NCBI GenBank assembly: GCA_903923175.1
Contig: CAIXWQ010000382.1
Span: 1-43,954, forward strand
Direction: 5' to 3'
Origin: an uncultured delta proteobacterium
GTDB lineage: Bacteria; Myxococcota_A; Polyangia; Polyangiales; JADJMO01
Length of the DNA: 43,954 bases
Part shown: one piece after another, positions 1-7,846 of the stretch
How the letters are laid out: the number at the start of each line of letters is the position of its first letter
Position numbering within the stretch: position 1 is the stretch's first letter
The notes under the pieces: model-generated
The model's database searches: none
What the model saw: the letters and a program-made list of their open reading frames with translations, nothing else
Told to the model about the DNA's origin: nothing
Translations under genes and position numbers: made by a program

Positions 1-115
1 CGACGCAAGCCGTGAGCAGCGCGGCCGCGAGGATGGCGCGGGGCGCGCGCGCTGCGGACGCCGCGCGCGCCGCTGGCTCCGAGCGAGCTGCGGGAGCCGA
101 GGGAACGGAGGGCAT
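1..115 (-). CDS. putative lipoprotein, N-terminus only (cut by left edge)
   Basis: The minus strand opens with ATG at 115 and stays open to the window edge, giving 38 codons; it is too short and incomplete for the ORF track. The peptide has an Ala/Pro/Arg-rich start, then a hydrophobic stretch ending in LLTAC, which fits a lipobox with Cys at residue 37. The product would be lipidated by Lgt and cleaved by signal peptidase II, leaving a membrane-anchored protein. The n-region of about 25 residues is long, but other lipoproteins in this window also have long ones. It is divergent from the PDZ-thioredoxin gene across about 165 bp. The mature part lies outside the window, so no function can be given, and a chance open frame in GC-rich DNA remains possible. 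Confidence 0.45.
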   Translation of the reverse strand, partial: MPSVPSAPAARSEPAARAASAARAPRAILAAALLTACV

Positions 116-281
116 CGGGGGAGGCGCGGCCAACCCGCGGGCGATAGCACGAGCGGCGGGGGCGGCGCACCCGAGCCGGCTCGTCCACGTCTCCCCGGCG
201 CCCCCGCCTTCATGGGAGGCGCTCACGCGGGCCGATGCTAGGCTCGAAACGCTACGCGCTCCGCGGCGTACCCACACGAAG

Positions 282-1166
282 ATGCCCCTCGCCCGCCGAC
301 TCCACGCCCACGCCCGCCCGCTCGCCCTCCCCCTCGCCGCGCTCGCCGGCCTGGTCGGGCTGGTCGGCACGACGCTCGCGCCCGCCGGCCTGCTCCCGAG
401 CGGCGCGGTGCCGACGGTCCAGGCCGCCACCAACGGCCCGAAGACCCCGGGCTGGCTCGGCGTCGGCATGGAGAAGCCGAAGGCGCTCGGCGGCGTGCTG
501 GTCACGCGCGTGATCCGCGGCTCGCCGGCCGCGCAGAAGGGGGTGCGGCTCGACGATCGCATCGTCAAGGTCGACGGCAAGGTGGTCTCGGATCCCAGCG
601 ACGTGAGCGGCGCGGTCGCGGCCAAGGGGGCGGGCAAGAGCGTCGTGCTCGAGCTCGTGCGCGACGCGCAACCCCTCGCCGTCACGGTGGATCTCGCGGC
701 GCGGCCGACCCCCGAGCAGGTGTTCCGCATGGACATGGTCGGGCGCAAGCTGAGCAGCCTGCCGCCGCTCGCGCTCGCGTCGGGGCCGGGGCCCGTCGCG
801 TATCCCGCGCTCGACGGCCGCGTGGTGCTCGTCGACATGTTCGCGACCTGGTGCGGCGCCTGTCTGCAGCTCGGCCCCTACTACCAGGCGATGCACGCCA
901 AGTACGCGTCGCAGGGGCTCACCGTCCTCGGCATCTCCGACGAGGCCCCGAAGGCGCTCGCCGGCTGGGCGAAGCAGAACGCCGTGACGTACACGGTCGC
1001 GAGCGACACCACGAGCAGCGCCTTCGCGACCTTCTCCGCGCCGGCCATCCCGGCCTCGCTCGTGGTCGACAAGCACGGCGTCATCCGCGACGTCGAGATC
1101 GGCTTCGAGCTCGCGCAGGTGCAGAAGACCGAGGCCCTCATCCAGGCCCTGCTCAAGGAGCCGTGA
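282..1166 (+). CDS. exported PDZ-thioredoxin (TlpA-like) protein
   Basis: A 294-residue protein. The ORF track starts at 12, but ATG 282 is preferred because it is followed directly by a signal sequence: a basic start and a long Ala/Leu hydrophobic core up to about residue 35-50. Next comes a PDZ domain (about 55-140; 'GWLGVGM', 'GVLVTRVIRGSPA') and then a thioredoxin fold (about 165-290) with the redox motif W190-C-G-A-C194 and a cis-Pro region 'AIPAS'. Members of this redoxin class (TlpA/ResA/AhpC-TSA type) reduce or oxidise disulfides outside the cytoplasm. The PDZ part probably binds a partner or substrate tail, which is inferred. The fused order PDZ then redoxin is less usual than either domain alone. 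It is followed after 64 bp by a VWA gene on the same strand, so co-transcription is possible. Confidence 0.85.
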   Translation: MPLARRLHAHARPLALPLAALAGLVGLVGTTLAPAGLLPSGAVPTVQAATNGPKTPGWLGVGMEKPKALGGVLVTRVIRGSPAAQKGVRLDDRIVKVDGKVVSDPSDVSGAVAAKGAGKSVVLELVRDAQPLAVTVDLAARPTPEQVFRMDMVGRKLSSLPPLALASGPGPVAYPALDGRVVLVDMFATWCGACLQLGPYYQAMHAKYASQGLTVLGISDEAPKALAGWAKQNAVTYTVASDTTSSAFATFSAPAIPASLVVDKHGVIRDVEIGFELAQVQKTEALIQALLKEP

Positions 1167-1230
1167 GCGCGGCGCAGCCGAGCCGCGTGAAGGCCACCCG
1201 AGCCGAGAGAGCCACGAGGGCCGCGTCGCG

Positions 1231-2646
1231 ATGACCAAAGTGCTCGACCCCGACGCGATGGTCCGCGTGCTCGGAGAGCTCTGCGCGGTGCTCCGCCGGC
1301 GCGGGCTGCCGATCGCGCCGCCCGAGATCATCGACGCCGCGCGCGCGCTGGTCGTGTGCGGCCTCGACGAGCGCGCCACGGTTCGCGAGGCGCTCGCGAC
1401 GACGCTGGTCAAGCGCGTCGCCGACCGACCGATCTTCGACGAGTCCTTCGACGCGTTCTTCGCGCACGACGCCCGGGCGGCGGGCGACCTCTTCGAACGG
1501 CTGCGGGCCGACGGCTTCGACGACGCGGAGCTCGCCGCGCTGCGCGAGATCCTCGCGGCCGACGCCGACACGGGCACGCTGGCCGCGCTCCTCGGCGCGG
1601 GCGGCGACGCCGAGCTCACGCGCCTGCTGCTGCGCCCCGACGTGCAGCGCGCGCTCGAGGGGCTCGGCAGCCAGCTTCAGATCGGCTTCTTCACGCAGCG
1701 CGCCTCCGAGATCGTCGGGCTCGGGCGCGCCTCGGGCGGGCTCGCGCGCCTGCGCACCGCGCTCAAGGGCGCGCTCGGCGAGCGGGGCGAGGCGATGGCC
1801 GAGAGGCTCGCGAAGGAGCTCGATCGCACGCGCGGCGAGGTCCGCGACTTTGTGCGCCGCGAGATGATGCGTCGCAACCCGGGCGCGCAGACCGACGCGA
1901 AGAAGCGCCGCCTCGAGCGCACGCCGTTCACCTCGCTCTCGGACGTCGAGGTCGAGGAGGTGCGCCGCGCGGTGCGCCGGCTCGCCGAGAAGCTCCGAGG
2001 CAAGGCGCGCGTGCGTCGCCGCCACGCGCGGCGCGGCGCGCTCGATCTCCGCCGCACCATGCGCCTCTCCTGGAAGACCGCCGGCGTGCCGACGTGCCCC
2101 GCGCGCAAGCTGCGCCCGCGCGATCGCCCGAAGCTCGTCCTGCTCTGCGACGTGAGCGACTCGGTGCGCCTCGCCGCGCGGTTCATGCTGGAGCTCGTCT
2201 GGGCGCTGCAGGAGCTCTTCGCCGACACCCGCAGCTTCGTCTTCGTGAGCCAGCTCGGCGAGGTGACCAAGCTGTTCCGGCGCGAGCCGGTCGGCGCCGC
2301 GCTCGGCCGCGTCTTCTCCGGCGAGGCCGTCTCGCTCGCCGACAACTCGAACTACGGGGCGGTGTTCGCGCGCTTCTGGGACGAGCACCAGGGGCTGATC
2401 GACAGGCGCACCACGGTCGTGGTCATCGGCGACGGCCGGAACAACTACCAGGCCGACGAGGCGTGGGCGCTCGCGGCGATGAAGCGTCGGGCGCGCGCGC
2501 TCCTCTGGATCAACCCGGAGCGCCGCGGCTCGTGGGGCATCGGCGACAGCGCCATGCACAAGTACGCGCCCGAGTGCACGCGCGTGCTCGAGGTCGCCTG
2601 CGCGGCGGAGCTCGAGGACGCGGCGCGGGCGCTCGTCGCGCGCTGA
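1231..2646 (+). CDS. CoxE-like VWA domain protein
   Basis: A 471-residue cytoplasmic protein with no signal peptide. The N-terminal 270 residues are charged and helical. A VWA domain of the CoxE type (PF05762) follows: its first MIDAS element is D307-V-S-D-S311 (DxSxS) after a hydrophobic strand, and 'DNSNYG' further on fits the MIDAS Thr/Ser loop region. Known CoxE-like proteins work with a MoxR-type AAA+ ATPase to insert metal cofactors or remodel enzyme complexes. No MoxR gene is visible in this window, so a partner may lie elsewhere. The start ATG 1231 is the first Met of the frame. The long frame 1356-4721 that overlaps it is a shadow joined to the next real gene. The domain call is confident; the biological client is unknown. 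Confidence 0.85.
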   Translation: MTKVLDPDAMVRVLGELCAVLRRRGLPIAPPEIIDAARALVVCGLDERATVREALATTLVKRVADRPIFDESFDAFFAHDARAAGDLFERLRADGFDDAELAALREILAADADTGTLAALLGAGGDAELTRLLLRPDVQRALEGLGSQLQIGFFTQRASEIVGLGRASGGLARLRTALKGALGERGEAMAERLAKELDRTRGEVRDFVRREMMRRNPGAQTDAKKRRLERTPFTSLSDVEVEEVRRAVRRLAEKLRGKARVRRRHARRGALDLRRTMRLSWKTAGVPTCPARKLRPRDRPKLVLLCDVSDSVRLAARFMLELVWALQELFADTRSFVFVSQLGEVTKLFRREPVGAALGRVFSGEAVSLADNSNYGAVFARFWDEHQGLIDRRTTVVVIGDGRNNYQADEAWALAAMKRRARALLWINPERRGSWGIGDSAMHKYAPECTRVLEVACAAELEDAARALVAR

Positions 2647-2768
2647 GCTCGAGCCGGGGCGGGCGCGGAGCGGAAGATCCGACCGAGCCCGCGCCCGTCA
2701 CGCCGGAATCGGCGCGATCTCGCGGGATCGGCTTGCCCGCCCACCCCCTCGCGTCTACCCCGCGCGCG

Positions 2769-4721
2769 ATGGCTTCACTCGTCTCGCGCTGGGCCCTCGC
2801 GACGTTGTTCGCGACCTCCGTCGTCTCGCTCGGCTCGGCCGGCTGCAAGCGCCACCGCGTCGTGCGTCTCCACGGCCACGGAAAGGGCGGGCGCATCAAC
2901 GCCGTCGCCTCGGCGAGCGCGGTCGCCTCGCAGCTCGCCAAGCTCCCGACGGCACCGCCCGCGATGGCGCTCGAGGTCTGGATCAAGGATCCGGAGGCGG
3001 TCGCCGAGAAGCTCATCCCGCGCTTCATGAAGCTGCAGGGGGTCCCGGTCCCGCCGACCAAGATGCTCGTGCCGTCGCTCTCGCGGCTGCTGACGAACGG
3101 GCTCCCGCCGGAGAAGGCGCGCAACCTCGAGCAGATCGATACGACGCAGCCCTTCGGCTACATCGTCCTCGACACGCCGCTCGGCACCGCGCCGACGGCC
3201 GACGGCGGCTCGCGCTTCGTGCTCGCGGCGACCGCCAAGGACGCCAAGACCGGCCAGAGCTACGTCGACGACTACGCGAGCCAGGAGGGGGCCACCAAGG
3301 AGAGCTGCGTCCTCGGCGGCGGCCGCCAGATCGCCTGCTACAAGGGGAAGAACACCGGTCGCTACCTCGCCTACCTCGACGGGCGCGTGCTGCTCTCGAC
3401 GGACAAAGAGGCGATCACCGAGTCGGCGCCCCGCGTCGCGGCCGGCATCGAAGCCGCCAAGACGCAGTCGCACCTGATCGTCGCGCGCGCGCCGAAGAGC
3501 TGGATCTACGGGCCGTTCAAGCGCGGCATCGAGTCGGCCTGGGTGAACTGGGTGGGGCCGCAGCTCGGCGGCGCGACGACGGGGCCGGCCAAGGCCTTCT
3601 TCGACGACATCGCGACCTCGGCGCAAGGCACGTTCCCGGGCGTCGGCGACCTCGAGGTCTTCGTCGACGCCACCGACGATCAGGCGAGCGCGACGCTGAC
3701 GCTGCTCGCCGACCCGGGGACGCCGTTCGCGAAGTTCCTCGGCGCCTATCCGACCGAGGCGCCCTCGACGCTGTTGATGGCCCCCCGCGACTCGCTGGCC
3801 GCAGCCTCGTTCCGCTTCCCGCTCCCCTGGCTCGAGCTGATCCGCAAGTTTCTCACCACGCCGCCCCCCGGCGTCGAGATCCCGGCCGATCTCAAGGCCA
3901 AGACCGAGGCGGCCTTCAGCGACTTCCAGGCCGCGCTCACCGGCGACGTGCTCATCGCCAACCTCGCCGATCCCCCCCCCGGCGGCCCCGGCACCAACGT
4001 CATGCGCTTCGGCGTGAAGGACGTCGCGTCGGCCAAGAAGGCCGCCAAGGGGCTGGTCGACTTCCTCATCCCCGACAAGCTCCCGCGCACGCCGATCACG
4101 GGCGACGAAGGCGCGGCCGGTGAGGTCGTCGAGATCCCGATGGAGATCCCGCAGGGGGCGCCGCCGGGCACCAAGCTGCCGCCGATCGGGCTCGGCTGGG
4201 TGGTCAAAGGCAACTTCCTCTACGTCGCGCGGGGCTCGAACCCGAAGGAGCGCGCGCTCGCGTTCGCCAGCGGCAAGGCCGACACCGTGCTCGGCGCCGA
4301 CGCCATGGTGAAGACGCGCATCGGCACGATGCCCGCGAACGCCGCCTTCGCCTCGGTGGTCGCGCCGTTCCGCGCCGACACGCCGATCGCCGCCGCGTTG
4401 AAGCAGCCGCCGCTCCCCGAGGCGATCTCGTTCGCCGTCGAGCCGTCGGCGAACGCGCTCGTCGTGCACGCGAAGTTCGACATCGAGCTGACGTTCGCGG
4501 TCATCGCCCCGATGCTGCTGGCGCCGCCGCGTGGTGCCGGCGGTCCCGGCGGCCCTGGCGGTCAGCCTGGGATGATGCAGCCGGGGATGGGCATGCAGCC
4601 GGGCATGCCGCCGGGGATGATGGGCGGCCCTGCCGGCTCCGCGGTCCCGCCGGTCAACGTCCCCTCGGCCCCGAGCGGCGCCACGCTCGATCTGCCGACG
4701 CGACGCCACACCGACTACTGA
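2769..4721 (+). CDS. putative lipoprotein with Gly/Met/Pro-rich C-terminus
   Basis: The real start is ATG 2769 inside the longer track frame (1356-4721), because it opens a lipoprotein signal: a short n-region, hydrophobic 'WALATLFATSVVSL' and Cys26 after 'GSAG'. The product has 650 residues. The mature part is Ala/Lys-rich with evenly spaced alpha/beta-like segments and holds at least two Cys residues (near 'ESCVLGGGRQIACY'). The C-terminal 55 residues are low complexity, with repeated 'QPGM' and 'PPGMM' units. I do not recognise a characterised family. It sits 122 bp after the VWA gene on the same strand, and its export suggests a periplasmic or outer-membrane location. No catalytic motif is evident. 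Confidence 0.75.
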   Translation: MASLVSRWALATLFATSVVSLGSAGCKRHRVVRLHGHGKGGRINAVASASAVASQLAKLPTAPPAMALEVWIKDPEAVAEKLIPRFMKLQGVPVPPTKMLVPSLSRLLTNGLPPEKARNLEQIDTTQPFGYIVLDTPLGTAPTADGGSRFVLAATAKDAKTGQSYVDDYASQEGATKESCVLGGGRQIACYKGKNTGRYLAYLDGRVLLSTDKEAITESAPRVAAGIEAAKTQSHLIVARAPKSWIYGPFKRGIESAWVNWVGPQLGGATTGPAKAFFDDIATSAQGTFPGVGDLEVFVDATDDQASATLTLLADPGTPFAKFLGAYPTEAPSTLLMAPRDSLAAASFRFPLPWLELIRKFLTTPPPGVEIPADLKAKTEAAFSDFQAALTGDVLIANLADPPPGGPGTNVMRFGVKDVASAKKAAKGLVDFLIPDKLPRTPITGDEGAAGEVVEIPMEIPQGAPPGTKLPPIGLGWVVKGNFLYVARGSNPKERALAFASGKADTVLGADAMVKTRIGTMPANAAFASVVAPFRADTPIAAALKQPPLPEAISFAVEPSANALVVHAKFDIELTFAVIAPMLLAPPRGAGGPGGPGGQPGMMQPGMGMQPGMPPGMMGGPAGSAVPPVNVPSAPSGATLDLPTRRHTDY

Positions 4722-4869
4722 CCGCGCGGGCGCCGCGAGGCGCGTGCGTGGGCGCGGCTCGACGCAGGGGCGCGAGGTCGCGAAGTGGCGCGGGGGCGTC
4801 GCGTCCGTCAGACTGAGGGGGCTCGCTGCTCTTCCGCCGCTTCGCTTCGACTCGCTCCTTCGTCTCCGG

Positions 4870-5736
4870 ATGCCTCGCCCCTTCTCTCTCCGCACGATCT
4901 TGTGGCCGGTCGCCCTGCTCTCGGGGGGCGTCGCCGCTGCCGCGTTGCCCTCGGTCGGCTGCTCGTACGAGAGCGCCGCCGACGCGACGACGACGCTGCA
5001 CCCGATCGACACCGGGACCTCTGGCGACGCCCAGCTGATCGAGGTCGGCGGCGACGACGGCGGCCACGTCGAGCTGTGCGGCGCGGTCCGCCGCTGCGAC
5101 CCCGATCGCACCGACATCTGCTCGAGCGCGCCCAACGACGCCGGCAGCGACACGGGCGACGCCGATGCCGTCCCCGACGCCCCGACGCTGCTCGCGTGCC
5201 GCGTGCTGCGCGAAGGCGGGAGCGTCATCGCGTCGTGCGCGCCGGCCGGCACCGCCGCCGACTCCGCGTACTGCACGAGCGACGACGACTGCGAGCCCGG
5301 GCTCGCGTGCGTGGGCGATCCGGGGCGTTGCCTGCCGTACTGCTGCGGCGCCACCGCGGGCGCAGATCCCTGCGGCAAGGCGCGCTACTGCGCGGCGCTG
5401 GCGGTCGCCGCGCGTCCGAACGATCGCGTCCCGGTCTGCGCGCCGCTCGACAATTGCCCGCTGCTCCAGGACCAGGACCACTGCCCGACCGGCTCCTCCT
5501 GCACCGTCGTGCGCAACGACGGCGCGACGACGTGCGTGCCGATCGGCTCCGGTCAGGACTTCCAGGCGTGCCCGTGCGATCGCGGCTACGTCTGCCTCGG
5601 CCCCGACGGCAACCGGCTCTGCCGCAAGCTGTGCAAGGTCGGTGACCATACCGCGTGCGGCGCGGGCACCTGCGAGGCGCTCTCGACCATCCCCTCGGGC
5701 TTCGGGATCTGCACCGCCGCCGACGGCGGTCTCTAG
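4870..5736 (+). CDS. Cys-rich putative lipoprotein
   Basis: The start ATG 4870 is chosen because it begins a signal peptide (basic start, 'TILWPVALLSGGVAAAAL') ending in a lipobox-like 'PSVGC' with Cys31; the product is 288 residues. The mature part first shows an Asp/Gly/Thr-rich linker, then about 190 residues with many Cys residues in small clusters ('YCTSDDDCEPGLACVG', 'YCCGA', 'CPCDRGYVC'). Such spacing is typical of small disulfide-bonded modules that are common in myxobacterial secreted and surface proteins. No enzyme motif is visible. It ends 16 bp before the convergent crotonase gene. The function is unknown; surface display and disulfide stabilisation are inferred. Confidence 0.75.
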   Translation: MPRPFSLRTILWPVALLSGGVAAAALPSVGCSYESAADATTTLHPIDTGTSGDAQLIEVGGDDGGHVELCGAVRRCDPDRTDICSSAPNDAGSDTGDADAVPDAPTLLACRVLREGGSVIASCAPAGTAADSAYCTSDDDCEPGLACVGDPGRCLPYCCGATAGADPCGKARYCAALAVAARPNDRVPVCAPLDNCPLLQDQDHCPTGSSCTVVRNDGATTCVPIGSGQDFQACPCDRGYVCLGPDGNRLCRKLCKVGDHTACGAGTCEALSTIPSGFGICTAADGGL

Positions 5737-5752
5737 CCGGCTTCTGGCCGAG

Positions 5753-6547
5753 TCAGTCGCGGAGCCACTTCGGCGCGCGCTTCTCGCGCAGCGCGGCGAG
5801 CGCTTCCTTGTGATCGTGCGTCCGCCACGTCTCGACGAAGCGGTCGAGCTCGCGCTCGTACGAGGCCGCGCGGTCGAGCTCCAGCGCGTCGAGCATGCCG
5901 AGCTTCATGGCTGCGATGGCGCGCGGCGCGCCGGCGATCACGTCGCGCGCGATCTCCCGCGCGCGGGCCAGCGCGGCGCCGTTCTCGACGACCTCGTCGA
6001 CCAGGCCGACGCGCAGCGCGTCCTCGGCGCTGCACGGCGCGCCGGTGAGCAACAGCCGCTTGGCCGCGCCGAGCCCCACCAGGCGCACCAGCCGCGTCGT
6101 GCCGCCCCACCCCGACGCGACGCCGATGCGCGTCTGTTTGAACGAGAGCCAGGCCCCTTGCTCCGCGACGCGCAGATCGCACGCCGACACGACCTCGCAG
6201 CCGCCGCCGTAGACGTCGCCCGAGATCGCCGCGATCACCACCGCGGGCATGCGCTCGAGACGGGCGAGCGCCGTCATCACCTCGCCCGCGAACGCGCGCG
6301 CCTGCGCCTCGTCGGCGATGGCCGCGACCTCGCGCAGATCCGCCCCGGCGAGGAACACGGGCTTCTGCCCGGGCCCGCGCGGCGCCGCGGCGAGGATGAT
6401 GGCACGCAGCGAGCCGTCCGCCTCCGCGAGCGCGATCGCGTCGCAGAGCCGCTCGATCGTGGCGCGATCGAGCGCGTTGGCGCTGGCCGGCCGATCGATC
6501 GTCCAGAGCTCGACCAGACCACCTTCTTCGCGCGTGACGTGGAGCAT
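5753..6547 (-). CDS. enoyl-CoA hydratase/isomerase (crotonase) family protein
   Basis: A 264-residue crotonase-fold enzyme acting on acyl-CoA thioesters. The oxyanion-hole and CoA region are visible ('FLAGADLREV' and 'GDVYGGGCE'), with Glu118 matching the first catalytic Glu of hydratases. The second catalytic Glu, normally in PExxLG, is replaced by Gln138 in 'FKQTRIG'. The following 'GWGGTTRLVRLVG' resembles the ECHDC1-type (ethylmalonyl/methylmalonyl-CoA decarboxylase) segment more than the classical 'GAGGTQRL'. A true hydratase is therefore doubtful, and a decarboxylase or other crotonase reaction is plausible. The start ATG 6547 has an AAGGAG ribosome site five bases upstream. It lies 63 bp downstream of top6A with a stem-loop in the gap, so it may be transcribed separately. 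Confidence 0.85.
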   Translation of the reverse strand: MLHVTREEGGLVELWTIDRPASANALDRATIERLCDAIALAEADGSLRAIILAAAPRGPGQKPVFLAGADLREVAAIADEAQARAFAGEVMTALARLERMPAVVIAAISGDVYGGGCEVVSACDLRVAEQGAWLSFKQTRIGVASGWGGTTRLVRLVGLGAAKRLLLTGAPCSAEDALRVGLVDEVVENGAALARAREIARDVIAGAPRAIAAMKLGMLDALELDRAASYERELDRFVETWRTHDHKEALAALREKRAPKWLRD

Positions 6548-6561
6548 CGGAACTCCTTCGA

Positions 6562-6577
6562 CGGGCGTCGTCGCCCG
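6562..6577. terminator. stem-loop between top6A and crotonase gene
   Basis: CGGGCG and CGCCCG are separated by a TCGT loop, giving a perfect 6-4-6 hairpin in the 63-bp gap. It could end the top6BA transcript. No T-run follows on the minus strand, so a role in termination is only a guess. Confidence 0.25.
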
Positions 6578-6610
6578 CTGAACCGTGCGGCTCGCTCGCC
6601 CCGCGTGGGG

Positions 6611-7828
6611 CTATTCGAGGAAGTCTTTGTCGCGCAGCTTGCGCGGGATGTACTCGTCGGTGACGAAGCTGATCCCCTTGTTGGAGAGGGCTTCGATCTC
6701 CATCTTGAACCCGGCGTTCACCAGCGCGTTGATCTCGCGCTGCCACTGCGGCGCCTTGAACCACGGGTAGCCGAGCATCTGCTTGGCGCGCGTGACGTCC
6801 TCTTTCTCGAGGTCGATCTTCACGTCCTCCGACAGCTTGTACTTGTCGTAGTCGTAGATCGACATCCCGATGAAGCGGGCCTTCGGCAGCGCGAGGCGCA
6901 TGCTCTCGTACGCGAGGCTGATCGAGCCCTGCTTGAGCACCGAGTAGATGTACAGCCCCCACGGATCGCAGTCGACGAGCACGTAGACCGGGAGCTTCAG
7001 CTCGCGGGACATGCGCTGCAGGAGCCTTCGGGCGCCGCGCGCCCCCTGCCCCTCGGTCGTCATCAGGATGCAGTTGGCCTTGCGCCAGTACTTGTCCTCG
7101 TTGAGACGCGCCCAGACGGCGAACTTCTCGACGACGAGCACGTACTGCGCGGTGCACTTCGTGAACTTGATCGCGTAGTCCTCGACGATCGACGGGATCG
7201 CGTAGCCGCCGCTGCCGAGGCGCGACAGATCGATCTCGTCGCCGTTGTCCTCGATGGTGAGCGTGCCGACCACGCGTCCCTTCGGGTTGGCGAAGAGGTG
7301 CAGCTCCTCGCGGAGCGCGTCGACGGTGACCTCGAGGTCCTCGATGACCGGATCGCTCTCCTCCTGGCCATCGAAGGTGTTCTCGCGCGTCCCCTTGATC
7401 GTGTGCTTCGTCATGTAGAAGAGATCACGGATGCTGGTCGTCTTGCCGACGTCCAGCAGCTCCTTGACCGCTCCGGCGACGAGGAAGGTCTGCATGAACT
7501 TCTTCGCCATCGCCTTGTTGAAGAACTCGCGGGTCTGCGCGCGGTCGCCCAGCTCGATGAGGTTCTTCTGCTCGTTGAACGAGACGTTCGAGAGCGCGCG
7601 CAGCGGGATCGAGAGCGTGGGGTTCTCGCCGCGCGCGACGGCGCCCACGGTGGCCTGCGCCATCTTCTCGATCTTGCCGAGCGTCTTGACCGCGCGCGCG
7701 CGCTTCTCGTCGGCGAAGCGCTGCTCCGAGGCGGTGAGCGGCGCCTCCACGTAGGGCTTCGGCGCGCTCGCCGTGGGCCCGCTGGTCGTCGGCGTCGCAC
7801 CCTTCTTCGCTGCCTTCTTGGTCGCCAT
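6611..7828 (-). CDS. top6A: DNA topoisomerase VI subunit A (Spo11-like)
   Basis: A 405-residue catalytic subunit of the type IIB topoisomerase. It cuts both DNA strands and passes another duplex through, working as an A2B2 complex with Top6B. After a Lys/Ala/Thr-rich N-terminal extension of about 30 residues, the 5Y-CAP winged-helix domain carries the expected nucleophile Tyr138 in 'IRDLFYMTK'. The Toprim domain has Glu234 ('VVEKFAVWARLNE') and the DxD pair Asp286/Asp288 ('LVDCDPWG'). Further archaeal-type blocks are present: 'ENTFDGQEESDP', 'LIHL'-like helices, 'LGSGGYAIPS' and 'QGSISLAYES'. All catalytic residues are intact, so it should be active. It lies 18 bp downstream of top6B in one operon. 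This enzyme is typical of archaea and plants and is found sporadically in bacteria. Confidence 0.95.
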   Translation of the reverse strand: MATKKAAKKGATPTTSGPTASAPKPYVEAPLTASEQRFADEKRARAVKTLGKIEKMAQATVGAVARGENPTLSIPLRALSNVSFNEQKNLIELGDRAQTREFFNKAMAKKFMQTFLVAGAVKELLDVGKTTSIRDLFYMTKHTIKGTRENTFDGQEESDPVIEDLEVTVDALREELHLFANPKGRVVGTLTIEDNGDEIDLSRLGSGGYAIPSIVEDYAIKFTKCTAQYVLVVEKFAVWARLNEDKYWRKANCILMTTEGQGARGARRLLQRMSRELKLPVYVLVDCDPWGLYIYSVLKQGSISLAYESMRLALPKARFIGMSIYDYDKYKLSEDVKIDLEKEDVTRAKQMLGYPWFKAPQWQREINALVNAGFKMEIEALSNKGISFVTDEYIPRKLRDKDFLE

Positions 7829-7846
7829 CCGTCGTGCCTCTTCTGA

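Noticed and set aside
1356-4721. 1121-residue ORF on the plus strand
   Set aside because: Its first 470 codons are an Arg/Ala-rich shadow of the VWA gene; only the part from ATG 2769, which opens a signal peptide, is taken as a gene.
6562-6577. Strong intrinsic terminator after top6A
   Set aside because: The hairpin is short and lacks a T-run, so it is listed only as a low-confidence stem-loop.
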